A stretch of 64,000 nt of DNA, taken from positions 1 through 64,000 of the forward strand of contig JAIBEW010000011.1 in the NCBI GenBank assembly GCA_019459085.1. The letters run 5' to 3'. Both the position numbers and the translations under genes were made by a program. The notes under the pieces were generated by a model. It made no database searches and was not told the DNA's origin. It was given only the letters and a program-made list of their open reading frames with translations. Origin of the DNA: Kaistella sp. GTDB taxonomy: Bacteria > Bacteroidota > Bacteroidia > Flavobacteriales > Weeksellaceae. Below, one piece after another: positions 23,117 through 32,337 of the stretch; the stretch's first letter is position 1; every line of letters starts with the position of its first letter.

Positions 23117-23914
23117 TCAATGAAGGATGGTTTCTTTGATGAGGATATAAATTCCCATGATCAGCACAAACCACCCGAAAGCGGGCTTCAGTTTTTTTCC
23201 GTCGATCTTTGTTGAGAGCCAGCTGCCGATGAAAACACCCACGATGGCCAAAAGCAGAATTTTGAGGATAAAGCCCCACTCAATTTCCATATGCGTTACC
23301 GATACGCCAAACCCGAAAAGGGAATTCAGCGCAATAATGAAAAGCGAAGTGCCGATGGCCTTTTTAATATCGAGACGCAGCAGGTTCACGAGTGCGGGAA
23401 TGATGAGAAATCCTCCGCCCGCCCCGATAAGGCCCGTAACAAAACCCACTACAGTTCCCTGAATGATCACCGCAGTATTGTTTACTTTCGCGTTTTCGGA
23501 AGGCACACAGTCTTCACCTCTGCATTTCCTGATCATGCTGTATGAAGCCAGGATCATGAGCGCGGCGAAGATGAGCATGAGCATGATACTTTTGGTGAGG
23601 ATAAAACCTCCGAGCGAAAAAATTTGTTCCGGAATGGAGGTAACGATATAAGCGCGGGTAAGAAATACGGAGACAATGGAAGGAATTCCGAAAATAAGAG
23701 CTGTTTTAAAATGAACGAGCCCTTTTCTGAAATACGAAACCGAGCCCACCACACTCGTCATCCCGACAATAAAAAGGGAATAAGCCGTGGCCAGAGCAGC
23801 ATCAATACCAAAAAGGTAAACGAGGACCGGCACGGTCAGGATACTGCCTCCACCCCCGATGAGACCTAAGGAAATTCCGATAAAAACTGAAGCGATGTAC
23901 CCCAAAGTATCCAT
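23117..23914 (-). CDS. TauE/SafE family anion exporter
   Basis: A 265-aa membrane protein with about eight helices. The two family repeats start with GLIGGGGSILTVPVLVYLFG (near residue 17) and GLIGAGGGFLIIPALV (near residue 155). Family members export sulfite, organosulfonates or other anions across the inner membrane; the substrate is unknown here. The start at 23914 (MDTLGYIASVF) is chosen because the first helix begins there; an in-frame upstream start would add 11 polar residues. Probably co-transcribed with the OsmC gene. Confidence 0.9.
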   Translation of the reverse strand: MDTLGYIASVFIGISLGLIGGGGSILTVPVLVYLFGIDAALATAYSLFIVGMTSVVGSVSYFRKGLVHFKTALIFGIPSIVSVFLTRAYIVTSIPEQIFSLGGFILTKSIMLMLIFAALMILASYSMIRKCRGEDCVPSENAKVNNTAVIIQGTVVGFVTGLIGAGGGFLIIPALVNLLRLDIKKAIGTSLFIIALNSLFGFGVSVTHMEIEWGFILKILLLAIVGVFIGSWLSTKIDGKKLKPAFGWFVLIMGIYILIKETILH

Positions 23915-24064
23915 ACCGATGTGATTAATACTGCAAAATTGCAACAATTCACAATCCTGTACAGTGACATTGGTTACATAAAGATTTGTTATGCACAGCT
24001 ATTCCTGGAATGGGAAGAATTTTACTCCCGGGTATCAGCTGATGCAAAAAGAGGATCAATTGCT

Positions 24065-24105
24065 AAAAAAAAGAAGCACATCGATTAGATGTGCTTCCCC
24101 TTTTA
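24065..24105. terminator. bidirectional terminator
   Basis: A perfect 10-bp stem GAAGCACATC (24073-24082) / GATGTGCTTC (24088-24097) with a 5-nt loop, eight A on the left and a T-rich tail on the right. It lies downstream of the minus-strand stress-protein gene and would stop transcription from it. Confidence 0.85.
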
Positions 24106-24124
24106 TATATAAGAAAACTTGGTG

Positions 24125-24664
24125 TTAAAGTCTGGTTGCTGTATCATCGTTGTACCAACGGTCATACGTAGCACGTGCGTCTTCTTCATTTCTGGGTTTG
24201 TAACCCATATAAATTCCGCCGTCTTTGATATCGGATTCATAACGCTTCGCTTCGTCTTCAGGAACTCCTGCTCCGGTAAGCGCTCCAACAAGTCCGCCTG
24301 CGGCGGCTCCTGCACCTGCTCCCGCAAGTCCTGCTGCCAATGGTCCTGCAATAATCAATCCAAGTCCCGGTAGCAATACGTTGCTTCCGATAGCAGCAAT
24401 AGCTCCTACTACTGCGCCAATTCCGCCGCCGATCAGGGATCCTGTTCCTGCATTTTCTGCAACTTTATCTCCAAGATCAGAGTCATTGTCGCTGTTGGTG
24501 AAGTATTGGTCTCTAGTGCTGTCGGACATCATCACGTTGATGTCATCTTTCGAATAACCTCTTCCGTGTAGATCTGTGTATGCATTGTCAGCTTCTTCTC
24601 TGCTTCTGAAAACTCTTGAAACATAATCATTTCTAAATTCCGGTCTGTACTGTTGATTTTCCAT
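24125..24664 (-). CDS. general stress protein-like, glycine-zipper protein
   Basis: A 179-aa protein. The N-terminal part (YVSRVFRSREEADNAYTDLH, then GYSKDDINVMMSD) is the fold of heat-induced/general stress protein 17M-type domains. The middle is a long glycine zipper (GTGSLIGGGIGAVVGAIAAI, then GPLAAGLAGAGAGAAAGGLVG), which could insert in a membrane. A C-terminal segment, GVPEDEAKRYESDIKDGGIY, is typical of these proteins. It is probably a stress-induced cell-envelope or DNA-associated protein; exact role unknown. A strong terminator follows. Confidence 0.85.
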   Translation of the reverse strand: MENQQYRPEFRNDYVSRVFRSREEADNAYTDLHGRGYSKDDINVMMSDSTRDQYFTNSDNDSDLGDKVAENAGTGSLIGGGIGAVVGAIAAIGSNVLLPGLGLIIAGPLAAGLAGAGAGAAAGGLVGALTGAGVPEDEAKRYESDIKDGGIYMGYKPRNEEDARATYDRWYNDDTATRL

Positions 24665-25037
24665 AAATAATATATTTTAGTTAATAATGTGTAAATTATA
24701 ATTGCGTAAGTTCAAGAAAAATGCCATTTATTGCGCTTTAACACTATTTAACATTATTATTTTTATTGTGAAGCGTGGTAATAAAAATATGGAGACTACG
24801 AAACTTCGCCATCAAAAACCTTTTTAACATTGAACAACAGGAAATGCAACCACTGTAAACGAATCACCCACAGTTATTTCTGAAAATGAAACTGCTGTTC
24901 CCCATGTCTGTAATTGATCAAAAACCTCGTTGGTTCTTTAAATCATTGAGTATAAAAACTGTTAATATTTTTCACAGAAGTATTTAAACAGCTACTTTTG
25001 CCGAGTGAACATTCAGAAATCATTCCTGCATCATAAC
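24665..25037. other. intergenic region between divergent genes
   Basis: About 370 nt between the stress-protein gene and the small lipoprotein gene. AT-rich next to the former. Apart from the candidate promoter at 24968-25000 I see no structured element or gene. Confidence 0.5.
24968..25000 (+). promoter_or_regulatory. candidate promoter of the lipoprotein/efflux region
   Basis: TACTTTTG at 24993-25000 matches the -7 consensus TAnnTTTG. A T-rich tract at 24968-24972 stands in place of the -33 TTTG. Transcription would start near 25006, which argues against a GTG start at 25005 and for the ATG at 25038. Confidence 0.45.
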
Positions 25038-25397
25038 ATGAGAACCCTTTTCGGAGTGGTTTTCATGCTCTGCATTCTGATTTCTTCCTGCGCCGTAAAA
25101 TTCGGAATTAAGAACGTTCTGAATTTGGAAACTACTTCAAAAACACTTTCACAAGCTGCTAAATTTACCGCCGGCAGTTCAGGTTCCCAGTGCAGTTTTT
25201 GTAACGATCATGAGATCATCGCCAAAAGCGATACAAAAATCCCTGCTGCTGCCTTACGCGCTCTGGCTGCATTCACCTTTATCATTCTAGGAGGGGCATT
25301 CCTGCTTCTCAAAATCCAAAAGCATCCTGTTTACGACTCTGCTCGAATAGGTCATGCCATCCCTATTTTTCTACAGTACCGCAAACTTATCATTTGA
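25038..25397 (+). CDS. small membrane lipoprotein upstream of efflux operon
   Basis: A 119-aa protein with a signal sequence ending in LISSC (Cys16), so probably a lipoprotein. A short motif with two close Cys and His (SQCSFCNDHE) in the middle could bind a metal or take part in redox chemistry. A second hydrophobic helix (ALAAFTFIILGGAFLLL) anchors the C-terminal part. No family is recognised. It lies 105 nt ahead of the efflux operon on the same strand and may be its first gene. Confidence 0.6.
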   Translation: MRTLFGVVFMLCILISSCAVKFGIKNVLNLETTSKTLSQAAKFTAGSSGSQCSFCNDHEIIAKSDTKIPAAALRALAAFTFIILGGAFLLLKIQKHPVYDSARIGHAIPIFLQYRKLII

Positions 25398-25502
25398 TTA
25401 TTAAAATTTGAATATTCTGCTCTTAGGAACAGAAGTCCTTTGTTTTAATAAATATTAATCCTTTACCGGCATCACGCCCGGTAACACTGATGATTTCAAA
25501 AA

Positions 25503-26870
25503 ATGATAAGAAAAACTCTAATGATCATGCTCTTCGGAGTGATCATCCTTAATGCTGATCTTTTCGCCCAAAACCGACACATGCTCCGGCAGATATGGAC
25601 GGAGACAGAAGAAAATTACGCCGGCCTCATGGCAGCAGAAGCTGCTGTCGCCGCTTCGGAACTTAATGGCAAAGCGGTGAAGGCAAACGCTTTGCCTCAG
25701 GTCCAGATTCAGTACCAAAACACTTACGGAACCTTTGAAGGCAGTAATGGGGGATTTTTCCCTCAGCCGGCTACCTTCACTGTATCGGGAAACAGCAGTT
25801 CCGGCGCATCGGCTGTTGCCAATAATTTTGGCTCCGCTACTGTAGAATATGAACTGTACAATTTCGGACGGCAGAAAAGTGAAGAAAAAGCCGCCTCTTT
25901 TTTCACAGAAAAAATAAAAACAGACCGTGAGGCCTACCTGTTAAAGCTCAAAAAAGAAGTCTCGCAACGATATCTGGACTGGATTTTTTACGCATCAAAA
26001 CTCAGTTGGGCGCAGAAAAATTCCGGTCGCTTAGAAGAAATCCATACCGTAAGTAAAGCGCTCTCCCGTTCGGGTCTTAAACCTGAAGCAGATTCCGCAT
26101 TAACCTATTCTTCCTATGTTCAGGCTTTGGCCATGCAGGATAATCTGACTGGAAAATACAGGGCAGCCACCGAAAAACTCAAAGAATTTCTCCGGAGAGA
26201 TGTGAATCCTGAGGATATGGACGGAAATCAATTTCTGAATCCTGAAATGAATCTGGCGAAGCAGGATTCCACCGTAACCGAACATCCTTTTGTGCGCACT
26301 CTGCAGTATGAATCCGAGTACTACCAGGCCAAAGCAGAGGTTCAGACAAAAGCTGCTTTGCCTTCCCTGAAAATGTTAGGCGGTTACGCATACCGCGGAA
26401 CAGGAATAGCCCCCAGCGGTTATGCGTCAGGAACCTGGACCAACGGTTTTTCAAATTCCACCAACAATGTGCTGGTGGGATTGGGAATGACCTGGAACAT
26501 CGGCAGTGTGTATACGAACAGCCAGAAATCCCAGGCCCTGACCAAGGAAGCAGAACGCCTCGGCCATCTGCGTGATCAGTATCAGTTGGCGCTAAGCGTG
26601 GAGCGCAAAGCCCTGCAGGAAAACCTTGCTGAAAAACAGAAAGAGCTCCTGAAAGAAGCCGGCGCCGTGAAAGCTGCGTCCCAGGCATACAAAATGTATG
26701 CGGCACGGTACAAAAGCGGTCTCATTACCCTTATCGAACTGCTACAGATCCGGACAATTCTGGAAAATACGGAAACCACTCAGCTCGATGCTTCCAGAGA
26801 GTACTGGCAGCAGGTCATCAGCGAAGCCGAGCTTTCTGCCGATTTCGAATACCTGTTTAATAACCTTTAA
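25503..26870 (+). CDS. TolC-family outer membrane efflux protein
   Basis: A 455-aa outer-membrane channel subunit. A signal peptide (cleavage after LFAQ, residue 22) is followed by the two TolC-type helical hairpin repeats. Visible blocks are YELYNFGRQKSEEKAA (about 118) and the second-repeat block with LSVERKALQENLAEKQKELL and RYKSGLITLIELLQ near the C-terminus. It forms the trimeric exit duct for the RND pump encoded next. First gene of a six-gene operon with gaps of 2-16 nt up to 32790. Confidence 0.92.
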   Translation: MIRKTLMIMLFGVIILNADLFAQNRHMLRQIWTETEENYAGLMAAEAAVAASELNGKAVKANALPQVQIQYQNTYGTFEGSNGGFFPQPATFTVSGNSSSGASAVANNFGSATVEYELYNFGRQKSEEKAASFFTEKIKTDREAYLLKLKKEVSQRYLDWIFYASKLSWAQKNSGRLEEIHTVSKALSRSGLKPEADSALTYSSYVQALAMQDNLTGKYRAATEKLKEFLRRDVNPEDMDGNQFLNPEMNLAKQDSTVTEHPFVRTLQYESEYYQAKAEVQTKAALPSLKMLGGYAYRGTGIAPSGYASGTWTNGFSNSTNNVLVGLGMTWNIGSVYTNSQKSQALTKEAERLGHLRDQYQLALSVERKALQENLAEKQKELLKEAGAVKAASQAYKMYAARYKSGLITLIELLQIRTILENTETTQLDASREYWQQVISEAELSADFEYLFNNL

Positions 26871-26879
26871 AAACTTACC

Positions 26880-29800
26880 ATGAATATCATACGTTTTGCC
26901 CTGCGTAAGCCCATTGTCATTATGGTAATGGTTTTGGCGATCGGCATCCTTTCCTTTACCGCAATTAAAAAAATAAAAGTCGATATTTTTCCGGAGGTCG
27001 AACTGCCTTCCATGTACATTGCAATGCCTTACGGAGGTTTGTCTCCACAATATATGGACGGATTCATGTCCAACGAATTTCAGAAAGTGCTACTTTTTGT
27101 AAATGGCGTCAAAAATATAGACTTCAAAAGTGTACAGGGATTAACCCTTATGAAACTCACCTTTTATCCCGGCACCGATATGGCGCAGGCCGCCGGCGAG
27201 GTCTCTACACAGGTATCGCGGGCAATGGGATTTTTGCCTACCGGTGCAGTACCGCCCATGGTGGTACGGTTTGATGGAAATTCCCTGCCTGTGGGACAGC
27301 TGGTATTTGAAAGCCCTACCCATTCGGTCACAGAACTTCAGACGATGGTACTGACCAAAATCCGCCCGATGTTTGTGGAGATCCCCGGGATTACAGCACC
27401 GGCTCCTTTCGGCGGAAACATCCGCTCCATGGTCATCAATATCGATCCTGCTGCGATGCAGAGCAATGGCTTGAGTCCCGAAGAAATTACGCTGGCCATC
27501 ACCAAAAGCAGCCACCCGTCGCCTGCCGGAAACATCAGGATCGGTGAAACCAATTATATGGCGCCGATCAATTCGATTGCGAAAGACCCTTCTGAATTTC
27601 TCTCCATTCCCATTCAGACTGCGGACGGAAGGACTTTATACATTGGCGACGTCGCCACCGTGCAGGATGCGGCAGACCAAACCGTGGGCTATGCGCTCAT
27701 CAACGGGAAACGTTCCGTTTACCTTCCGGTGATTAAAAAAGCGGATGCTTCGACCCTAACCGCGGTGGATAATCTAAAGAAGGCACTCCCTAAGCTGAAA
27801 GACCAGCTTCCGGACGGGGTCAACGTCCGCTACGAATTTGATCAGTCCAAATACATTGAAAGATCGCTTTCGAACCTGGTTCATGAAGGCATTTTGGGAG
27901 CACTTTTCACGGGATTGGTAATCATTCTTTTTCTGGGTGATTTTAAGGGCGCACTCATCGTAGTCCTGACCATTCCGATTGCCATTTTAACTGCAGTATC
28001 GGCGCTCTATTTTGCCGGTTACACCATCAACATCATGACTTTAAGCGGTTTGGCACTTTCCATCGGAATACTCGTAGATGAGGCAACCGTTACCATCGAG
28101 AACATTCATCAGCATATGGAAATGGGCAAAAGCAAACCGAAAGCTATACTGGATGCAGTTCTGGAAATTTCAGTACCGAAACTGCTTATTTTACTGTGTA
28201 TCCTGGCCGTGTTGACGCCGGCGTTTATCATGACCGGCATTCCGAAAGATATGTTCCTGCCGCTTTCTATGGCTGTAGCATTCGCAATGGTAGCCTCCTT
28301 TGTAGCCTCACAGACCTTTGTTCCTATTCTCGCCAACTGGATGATGAAGAACAAACACACCGAAAAAAGATCCGTAAAAGACAGAAGCTTTTTCTATAGA
28401 TTCCGAACGGGTTACAGCCACCGCTTAAGAAAATGGTCAGGCAGGACTCTGGCATTATTTTCAGGATACATGATCCTGTGCGGGCTGCTTATTTTCCTGA
28501 TGATGAAATCACTCGGCACGGATATCATGCCGGTATCCGACAGTTCCGACTTTCAGATGAGGATTGACGCGCCGCAGGGAAGCCGATTGGAGGTGAGCGA
28601 AAAACTGGTTAAAGGAATTCTGAATGATATTGAAGAAATGCTTCCCCCAAATGCCATCAACATCAGTTCCGCCTATGTGGGTCTGCACCCCGCTGCGACG
28701 CCAATTAATCCGATATTTTTATTTACGAATGGTACCCATCAGTCTGTTCTGCAGGTTTCCGTCAATAAGGAAATGTATACCGGTTCAATGGAAGACCTGA
28801 AAGAAGAGATCAGAAATAATGTTGCAAAAAAACAACCGGAAGCCAAAATCAATTTCGAACCTATAGAATTGACCGAGAAAATCATTGGCCAGGGCTCCAT
28901 GACCCCGATCGAGGTGAAAGTGGGCTCCCCCAATCTTAAACTCGCAGCACAGCATGCCCGCAAGATTGAGGAAAAACTGAAGGAAAATGATTTCCTGAGA
29001 GACATCAGAATAGCTGAACCTTTACAATACCCCACTTTACAGATCAATGTAGATCGGAATTTGGCTGCACAGTTCGGCTTAAGCATGCAGGATGTAACCA
29101 GAAGCCTCGTTACCGCGACCTCATCCACGAGATATACCGACAAGAACCTGTGGGTAGACCCCAAATCGGGACTGGTCTTCCAGACCCAGGTACAGATTCC
29201 CGAAAGTGTGATGAATTCCGTTGAAGTTCTTAAATCTTTACCCTTAAAAAAGAACAGCACGAGACCGGTTCTCGAAGATATTGCGACCGTAATCAAAACG
29301 ACCGCACCGGGGCAGATCAACAGGAAAGGACCTCAAAGATATGTCACGATTATTGGAAATGTGTACGGAAAAGATCTGGGAACAGCCTCAGAAGCTGTAA
29401 AAAAAGCCATCAGCGACAGTGGGAAGCCGCCGAAAAGCGTTTCGGTCTGGACTGAAGGCACGATGCAGCTCCTTGATGATACCCTTCAGAGTCTTGCTGC
29501 TGGTCTGGTGGCAGCCGTACTGGCTATTTTCCTGATGTTGGCAGCGTATTATCAATCACTCAGAGTTCCGCTCGTCATTCTTTCAGTCGTTCCTTCCGTA
29601 ATCGTCGGCAGTTTGGTACTGACCTTCATTACCGGAAGTACGCTGAATCTGCAGTCCTATATGGGAATGATCATGTCGATAGGCGTTTCAGTTTCCAATG
29701 CCGTTCTGCTCATCAATCAGGCAGAATATTACAGGAGGCATTACAAGGTAAGTCCGCTGCATGCTGCAAGAATGGCGGCCGCTTCACGATTACGTCCTGT

Positions 29801-30053
29801 TCTGATGACCGCACTTGCCATGGTGGCCGGAATGATTCCTATGGCGATGGGCATTGGAGAAGGTTCGGAGCAGGTTGCTCCGTTGGGCCGAGCAGCCATC
29901 GGTGGAATTATCGCCTCTACTGCCACCATCCTGCTAATCGTACCGCACTTTTTTGCATCCATGATGGCTAAAGCCGGTCTGGGCAATCCCTCTCTGGATC
30001 CTGAAGATGAAGCGAGTAAATTTTATGTGAAACCGGTAATTGTACCATCCTAA
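26880..30053 (+). CDS. RND-family efflux permease (AcrB/CzcA-like)
   Basis: A 1057-aa inner-membrane pump with the usual 12 helices and two large periplasmic loops. The N-terminus (FALRKPIVIMVMVLAIGILS) and the helix-4 block GLALSIGILVDEATVTIENI are characteristic. In AcrB-type pumps this helix carries two adjacent Asp for proton relay; here it reads VDEAT, with Glu at the second place, as in a Bacteroidota/Acidobacteria clade of RND pumps. Substrate class is open: the sequence fits neither classical drug (HAE1) nor heavy-metal (HME) signatures clearly. Neighbouring thioredoxins and DsrE hint at a redox-linked substrate. Confidence 0.93.
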   Translation: MNIIRFALRKPIVIMVMVLAIGILSFTAIKKIKVDIFPEVELPSMYIAMPYGGLSPQYMDGFMSNEFQKVLLFVNGVKNIDFKSVQGLTLMKLTFYPGTDMAQAAGEVSTQVSRAMGFLPTGAVPPMVVRFDGNSLPVGQLVFESPTHSVTELQTMVLTKIRPMFVEIPGITAPAPFGGNIRSMVINIDPAAMQSNGLSPEEITLAITKSSHPSPAGNIRIGETNYMAPINSIAKDPSEFLSIPIQTADGRTLYIGDVATVQDAADQTVGYALINGKRSVYLPVIKKADASTLTAVDNLKKALPKLKDQLPDGVNVRYEFDQSKYIERSLSNLVHEGILGALFTGLVIILFLGDFKGALIVVLTIPIAILTAVSALYFAGYTINIMTLSGLALSIGILVDEATVTIENIHQHMEMGKSKPKAILDAVLEISVPKLLILLCILAVLTPAFIMTGIPKDMFLPLSMAVAFAMVASFVASQTFVPILANWMMKNKHTEKRSVKDRSFFYRFRTGYSHRLRKWSGRTLALFSGYMILCGLLIFLMMKSLGTDIMPVSDSSDFQMRIDAPQGSRLEVSEKLVKGILNDIEEMLPPNAINISSAYVGLHPAATPINPIFLFTNGTHQSVLQVSVNKEMYTGSMEDLKEEIRNNVAKKQPEAKINFEPIELTEKIIGQGSMTPIEVKVGSPNLKLAAQHARKIEEKLKENDFLRDIRIAEPLQYPTLQINVDRNLAAQFGLSMQDVTRSLVTATSSTRYTDKNLWVDPKSGLVFQTQVQIPESVMNSVEVLKSLPLKKNSTRPVLEDIATVIKTTAPGQINRKGPQRYVTIIGNVYGKDLGTASEAVKKAISDSGKPPKSVSVWTEGTMQLLDDTLQSLAAGLVAAVLAIFLMLAAYYQSLRVPLVILSVVPSVIVGSLVLTFITGSTLNLQSYMGMIMSIGVSVSNAVLLINQAEYYRRHYKVSPLHAARMAAASRLRPVLMTALAMVAGMIPMAMGIGEGSEQVAPLGRAAIGGIIASTATILLIVPHFFASMMAKAGLGNPSLDPEDEASKFYVKPVIVPS

Positions 30054-30063
30054 ACCTTTAAAA

Positions 30064-31170
30064 ATGATTTTAAATAAATTTATCAAAATAAAAATACTGA
30101 TCGTTGGCCTCAGCCTGTTTGGATTGGCTTCCTGTTCAGAAAAAAAAGCAAGCAAATCCGCCGCCGTTAAAGTGGCAAAACCCGCTCACTCACTCGAAAC
30201 TGCCGAGATCCAGAGTCTGAACCCGGTGTATCAGATATCGGTTCCGGGGGAACTGAAGCCCTACGAATCGGTACAGATTTTCGCAAAAGTTCCCGGATTT
30301 ATCCGGAAAATATATGCCGACAGAGGCTCGGTGGTTTCCAAAGGACAACTGCTTGCGGTGCTTGAAGCTCCTGAGATGAACCAGGATTATCTTTCAGACA
30401 AATCTTCGCAACAGAAAATGCATACCGATTACCTTTATTCAAAGCAGGCCTATGATCGCCTGAAAGATGCGGCCAAAACCCGAGGAGCCGTTGCAGAGAT
30501 TGAACTCGACCGAGCCAGAAGCCTGATGCAGAGTGCGAAAGCAGGATATGAAGCCTCGAAGGCGGGAACCGGCAGATCATCCCAAATGAACAGTTATCTT
30601 CGGATTACGGCACCCTTCAGCGGAGTGATTATGGAAAGAAACCTGTCGGGTGGCGCGTTGGTCGGACCTAATTCCGGTGTTCCTATTTTCACTATTGCCC
30701 AGAAAAGCAAACTGCGGCTTACTGTATCTCTGCCCGAAAAACATGCGGCTTCAGTGAACAACATGATGGATGCTAACTTCACCGTCAACTCAATTCCGGG
30801 CGAAAAATTCAAGGCGAGGCTCTCCCGAAACTCAGGCATGATCAGTCAGGACGACCGTTCATTAACGCTGGAATTCGATGTTCAGAATACGGGCTCGGTT
30901 CTTCGCGGTGGCGAATATGCACAGGTTCATCTGAACCTGAAAAGAAATGCAGCGACCTATTTTGTCCCGGAAAAGAGTGTGTTGCGTACCCAGTCGGGAA
31001 CTTTCGTGATGACCTATAACAACAGCGAAGTAAAAAGGGTGCCGGTAAAAGAAGGCATTTCTTACAACAACCTGACGGAAGTGTTCGGCGACCTGTATCC
31101 AAAAGATAAAATATTAAAAAAACCTTCGGAAGAGATAGAAGAAGGAAAAGTAAAAACCCCTAAAAAATAA
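30064..31170 (+). CDS. RND efflux periplasmic adaptor (HlyD/AcrA-like)
   Basis: A 368-aa membrane-fusion protein bridging the RND pump and the TolC channel. The signal sequence ends in FGLASC (lipoprotein Cys). Adaptor blocks follow: VPGFIRKIYADRGSVVSKGQ (lipoyl half), a helical hairpin with YSKQAYDRLKDAAKTRGAVA, the second lipoyl half LRITAPFSGVIMERNLSGG, and the beta-barrel part RLTVSLPEKH. The start at 30064 gives a proper signal sequence; an ATG 24 nt upstream would overlap the RND gene. The Lys-rich C-terminal tail is unremarkable. Confidence 0.93.
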   Translation: MILNKFIKIKILIVGLSLFGLASCSEKKASKSAAVKVAKPAHSLETAEIQSLNPVYQISVPGELKPYESVQIFAKVPGFIRKIYADRGSVVSKGQLLAVLEAPEMNQDYLSDKSSQQKMHTDYLYSKQAYDRLKDAAKTRGAVAEIELDRARSLMQSAKAGYEASKAGTGRSSQMNSYLRITAPFSGVIMERNLSGGALVGPNSGVPIFTIAQKSKLRLTVSLPEKHAASVNNMMDANFTVNSIPGEKFKARLSRNSGMISQDDRSLTLEFDVQNTGSVLRGGEYAQVHLNLKRNAATYFVPEKSVLRTQSGTFVMTYNNSEVKRVPVKEGISYNNLTEVFGDLYPKDKILKKPSEEIEEGKVKTPKK

Positions 31171-31176
31171 TTCATA

Positions 31177-31722
31177 ATGAGTACCTTTTTAAACATAACA
31201 AAACATGCGCTGCTTTTGGCAGCCCTCACCGTTTCCTTTTCCGTGAAAGCCCAGTTGTCGGAGGAAAAATCAGACAAGGAAACCGTAAAAAACAAAAACG
31301 AAGAACGAAAGAAATACGACCTTATTTTTGTAGATGAGAATGGCAGGAACATTTCTTTGTCTGAAATGAAAGGAAAAGTGGTCTTCATCAATTTCTGGGC
31401 GACCTGGTGCAGACCCTGTGTTGAAGAAATGCCCACGATTGCTGAACTGAAAAATCAATTTAAAGGAAATGACAGGATTGTTTTCATCCTCCTAAATGTG
31501 GAAGCCGACCTTGAAAAATCGAAAAAATTCATGGCAGACAGAAAGCTGGATCTGCCCGTGTATCTCTCAGGCAGCACAATTCCGTCTGACCTGTTTCAGG
31601 GCGCAATCCCCACCACCCTGATTTTCAACAAAAACGGGGATTTGGAAGCCAATATTCAGGGTGCCAGAGATTTTGCCAACCCCGAAATCTATAAAGTATT
31701 AAACGAACTGACTAAAAATTAA
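31177..31722 (+). CDS. TlpA-like thioredoxin, CRPC active site
   Basis: A 181-aa exported thioredoxin-fold protein. The signal peptide ends near KAQ (residue 26), then comes a charged linker rich in Lys and Glu. The active site is in VVFINFWATWCRPCVEEMP with CxxC as CRPC, followed by the cis-Pro segment GAIPTTLIFNKNG. It probably reduces or oxidises periplasmic thiols, for example cytochrome c maturation partners or the adjacent proteins. It sits 6 nt after the adaptor gene in the efflux operon, an unusual place for a thioredoxin. Confidence 0.9.
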   Translation: MSTFLNITKHALLLAALTVSFSVKAQLSEEKSDKETVKNKNEERKKYDLIFVDENGRNISLSEMKGKVVFINFWATWCRPCVEEMPTIAELKNQFKGNDRIVFILLNVEADLEKSKKFMADRKLDLPVYLSGSTIPSDLFQGAIPTTLIFNKNGDLEANIQGARDFANPEIYKVLNELTKN

Positions 31723-31738
31723 TTTAAAAAACAAAAAG

Positions 31739-32335
31739 ATGGAAAAAATAAAAGTATGGCTTAAAAAAAACTGGAGCACCGCACTGTTTGCAGGGGTGTT
31801 CATCGTTTTACTTGTAAGCCCTGATGCGAAATCGTGGTTAATGCGGCAAATGATCTCAACAGGGATCATGAATGCCGAGATGGAAGATGAAAAAGAAATT
31901 CCCGCCGCAGAAATCCCTGCAGCTACCGACAATATGAGTGTCCGGGACGAAACCGGTAAAATAATCAGCACTTCAGACCTGAAAGGGAAAGTGGTATTCA
32001 TTAATTTCTGGGCATCCTGGTGTCCGCCATGCCGTGCGGAATTTCCGTCGATCCAAAAATTTTATGACCAGTACCGGTCCAACCCCGATGTTGTTTTTTT
32101 AACCGTGAATTTGGATGATGAGGTCGCTTTAGGCAAAGCCTATCTTCAAAAGGAAAAATATACACTGCCGCTTTTGGTTCCGGAAGGCAATATCCCTGAA
32201 GTATACTTCAGCGGGTCACTGCCCACAACAGTAGTGCTCGATAAGACGGGAGCGGTAAGACTGCATCATGCGGGAATGGCCGATTACAGCAAAGCTTCAT
32301 TTTACGAAGAAATAGATGCACTTTTAAAGGAATAA
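31739..32335 (+). CDS. TlpA-like thioredoxin, CPPC active site
   Basis: A 198-aa membrane-anchored thioredoxin-fold protein. An N-terminal helix (STALFAGVFIVLLVSPD) anchors it, then a linker of Ala/Glu/Pro. The active site is VVFINFWASWCPPCRAEFPS with CPPC and the cis-Pro segment is GSLPTTVVLDKTG. It resembles the preceding gene in the core but differs in anchor and active-site dipeptide, so the two may act as a relay or on different partners. It is 16 nt after the first thioredoxin gene. Confidence 0.9.
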   Translation: MEKIKVWLKKNWSTALFAGVFIVLLVSPDAKSWLMRQMISTGIMNAEMEDEKEIPAAEIPAATDNMSVRDETGKIISTSDLKGKVVFINFWASWCPPCRAEFPSIQKFYDQYRSNPDVVFLTVNLDDEVALGKAYLQKEKYTLPLLVPEGNIPEVYFSGSLPTTVVLDKTGAVRLHHAGMADYSKASFYEEIDALLKE

Positions 32336-32337
32336 TC

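Noticed and set aside
25005..25037. GTG start for the small lipoprotein
   Set aside because: It would coincide with the expected transcription start; the ATG at 25038 gives a proper signal sequence.
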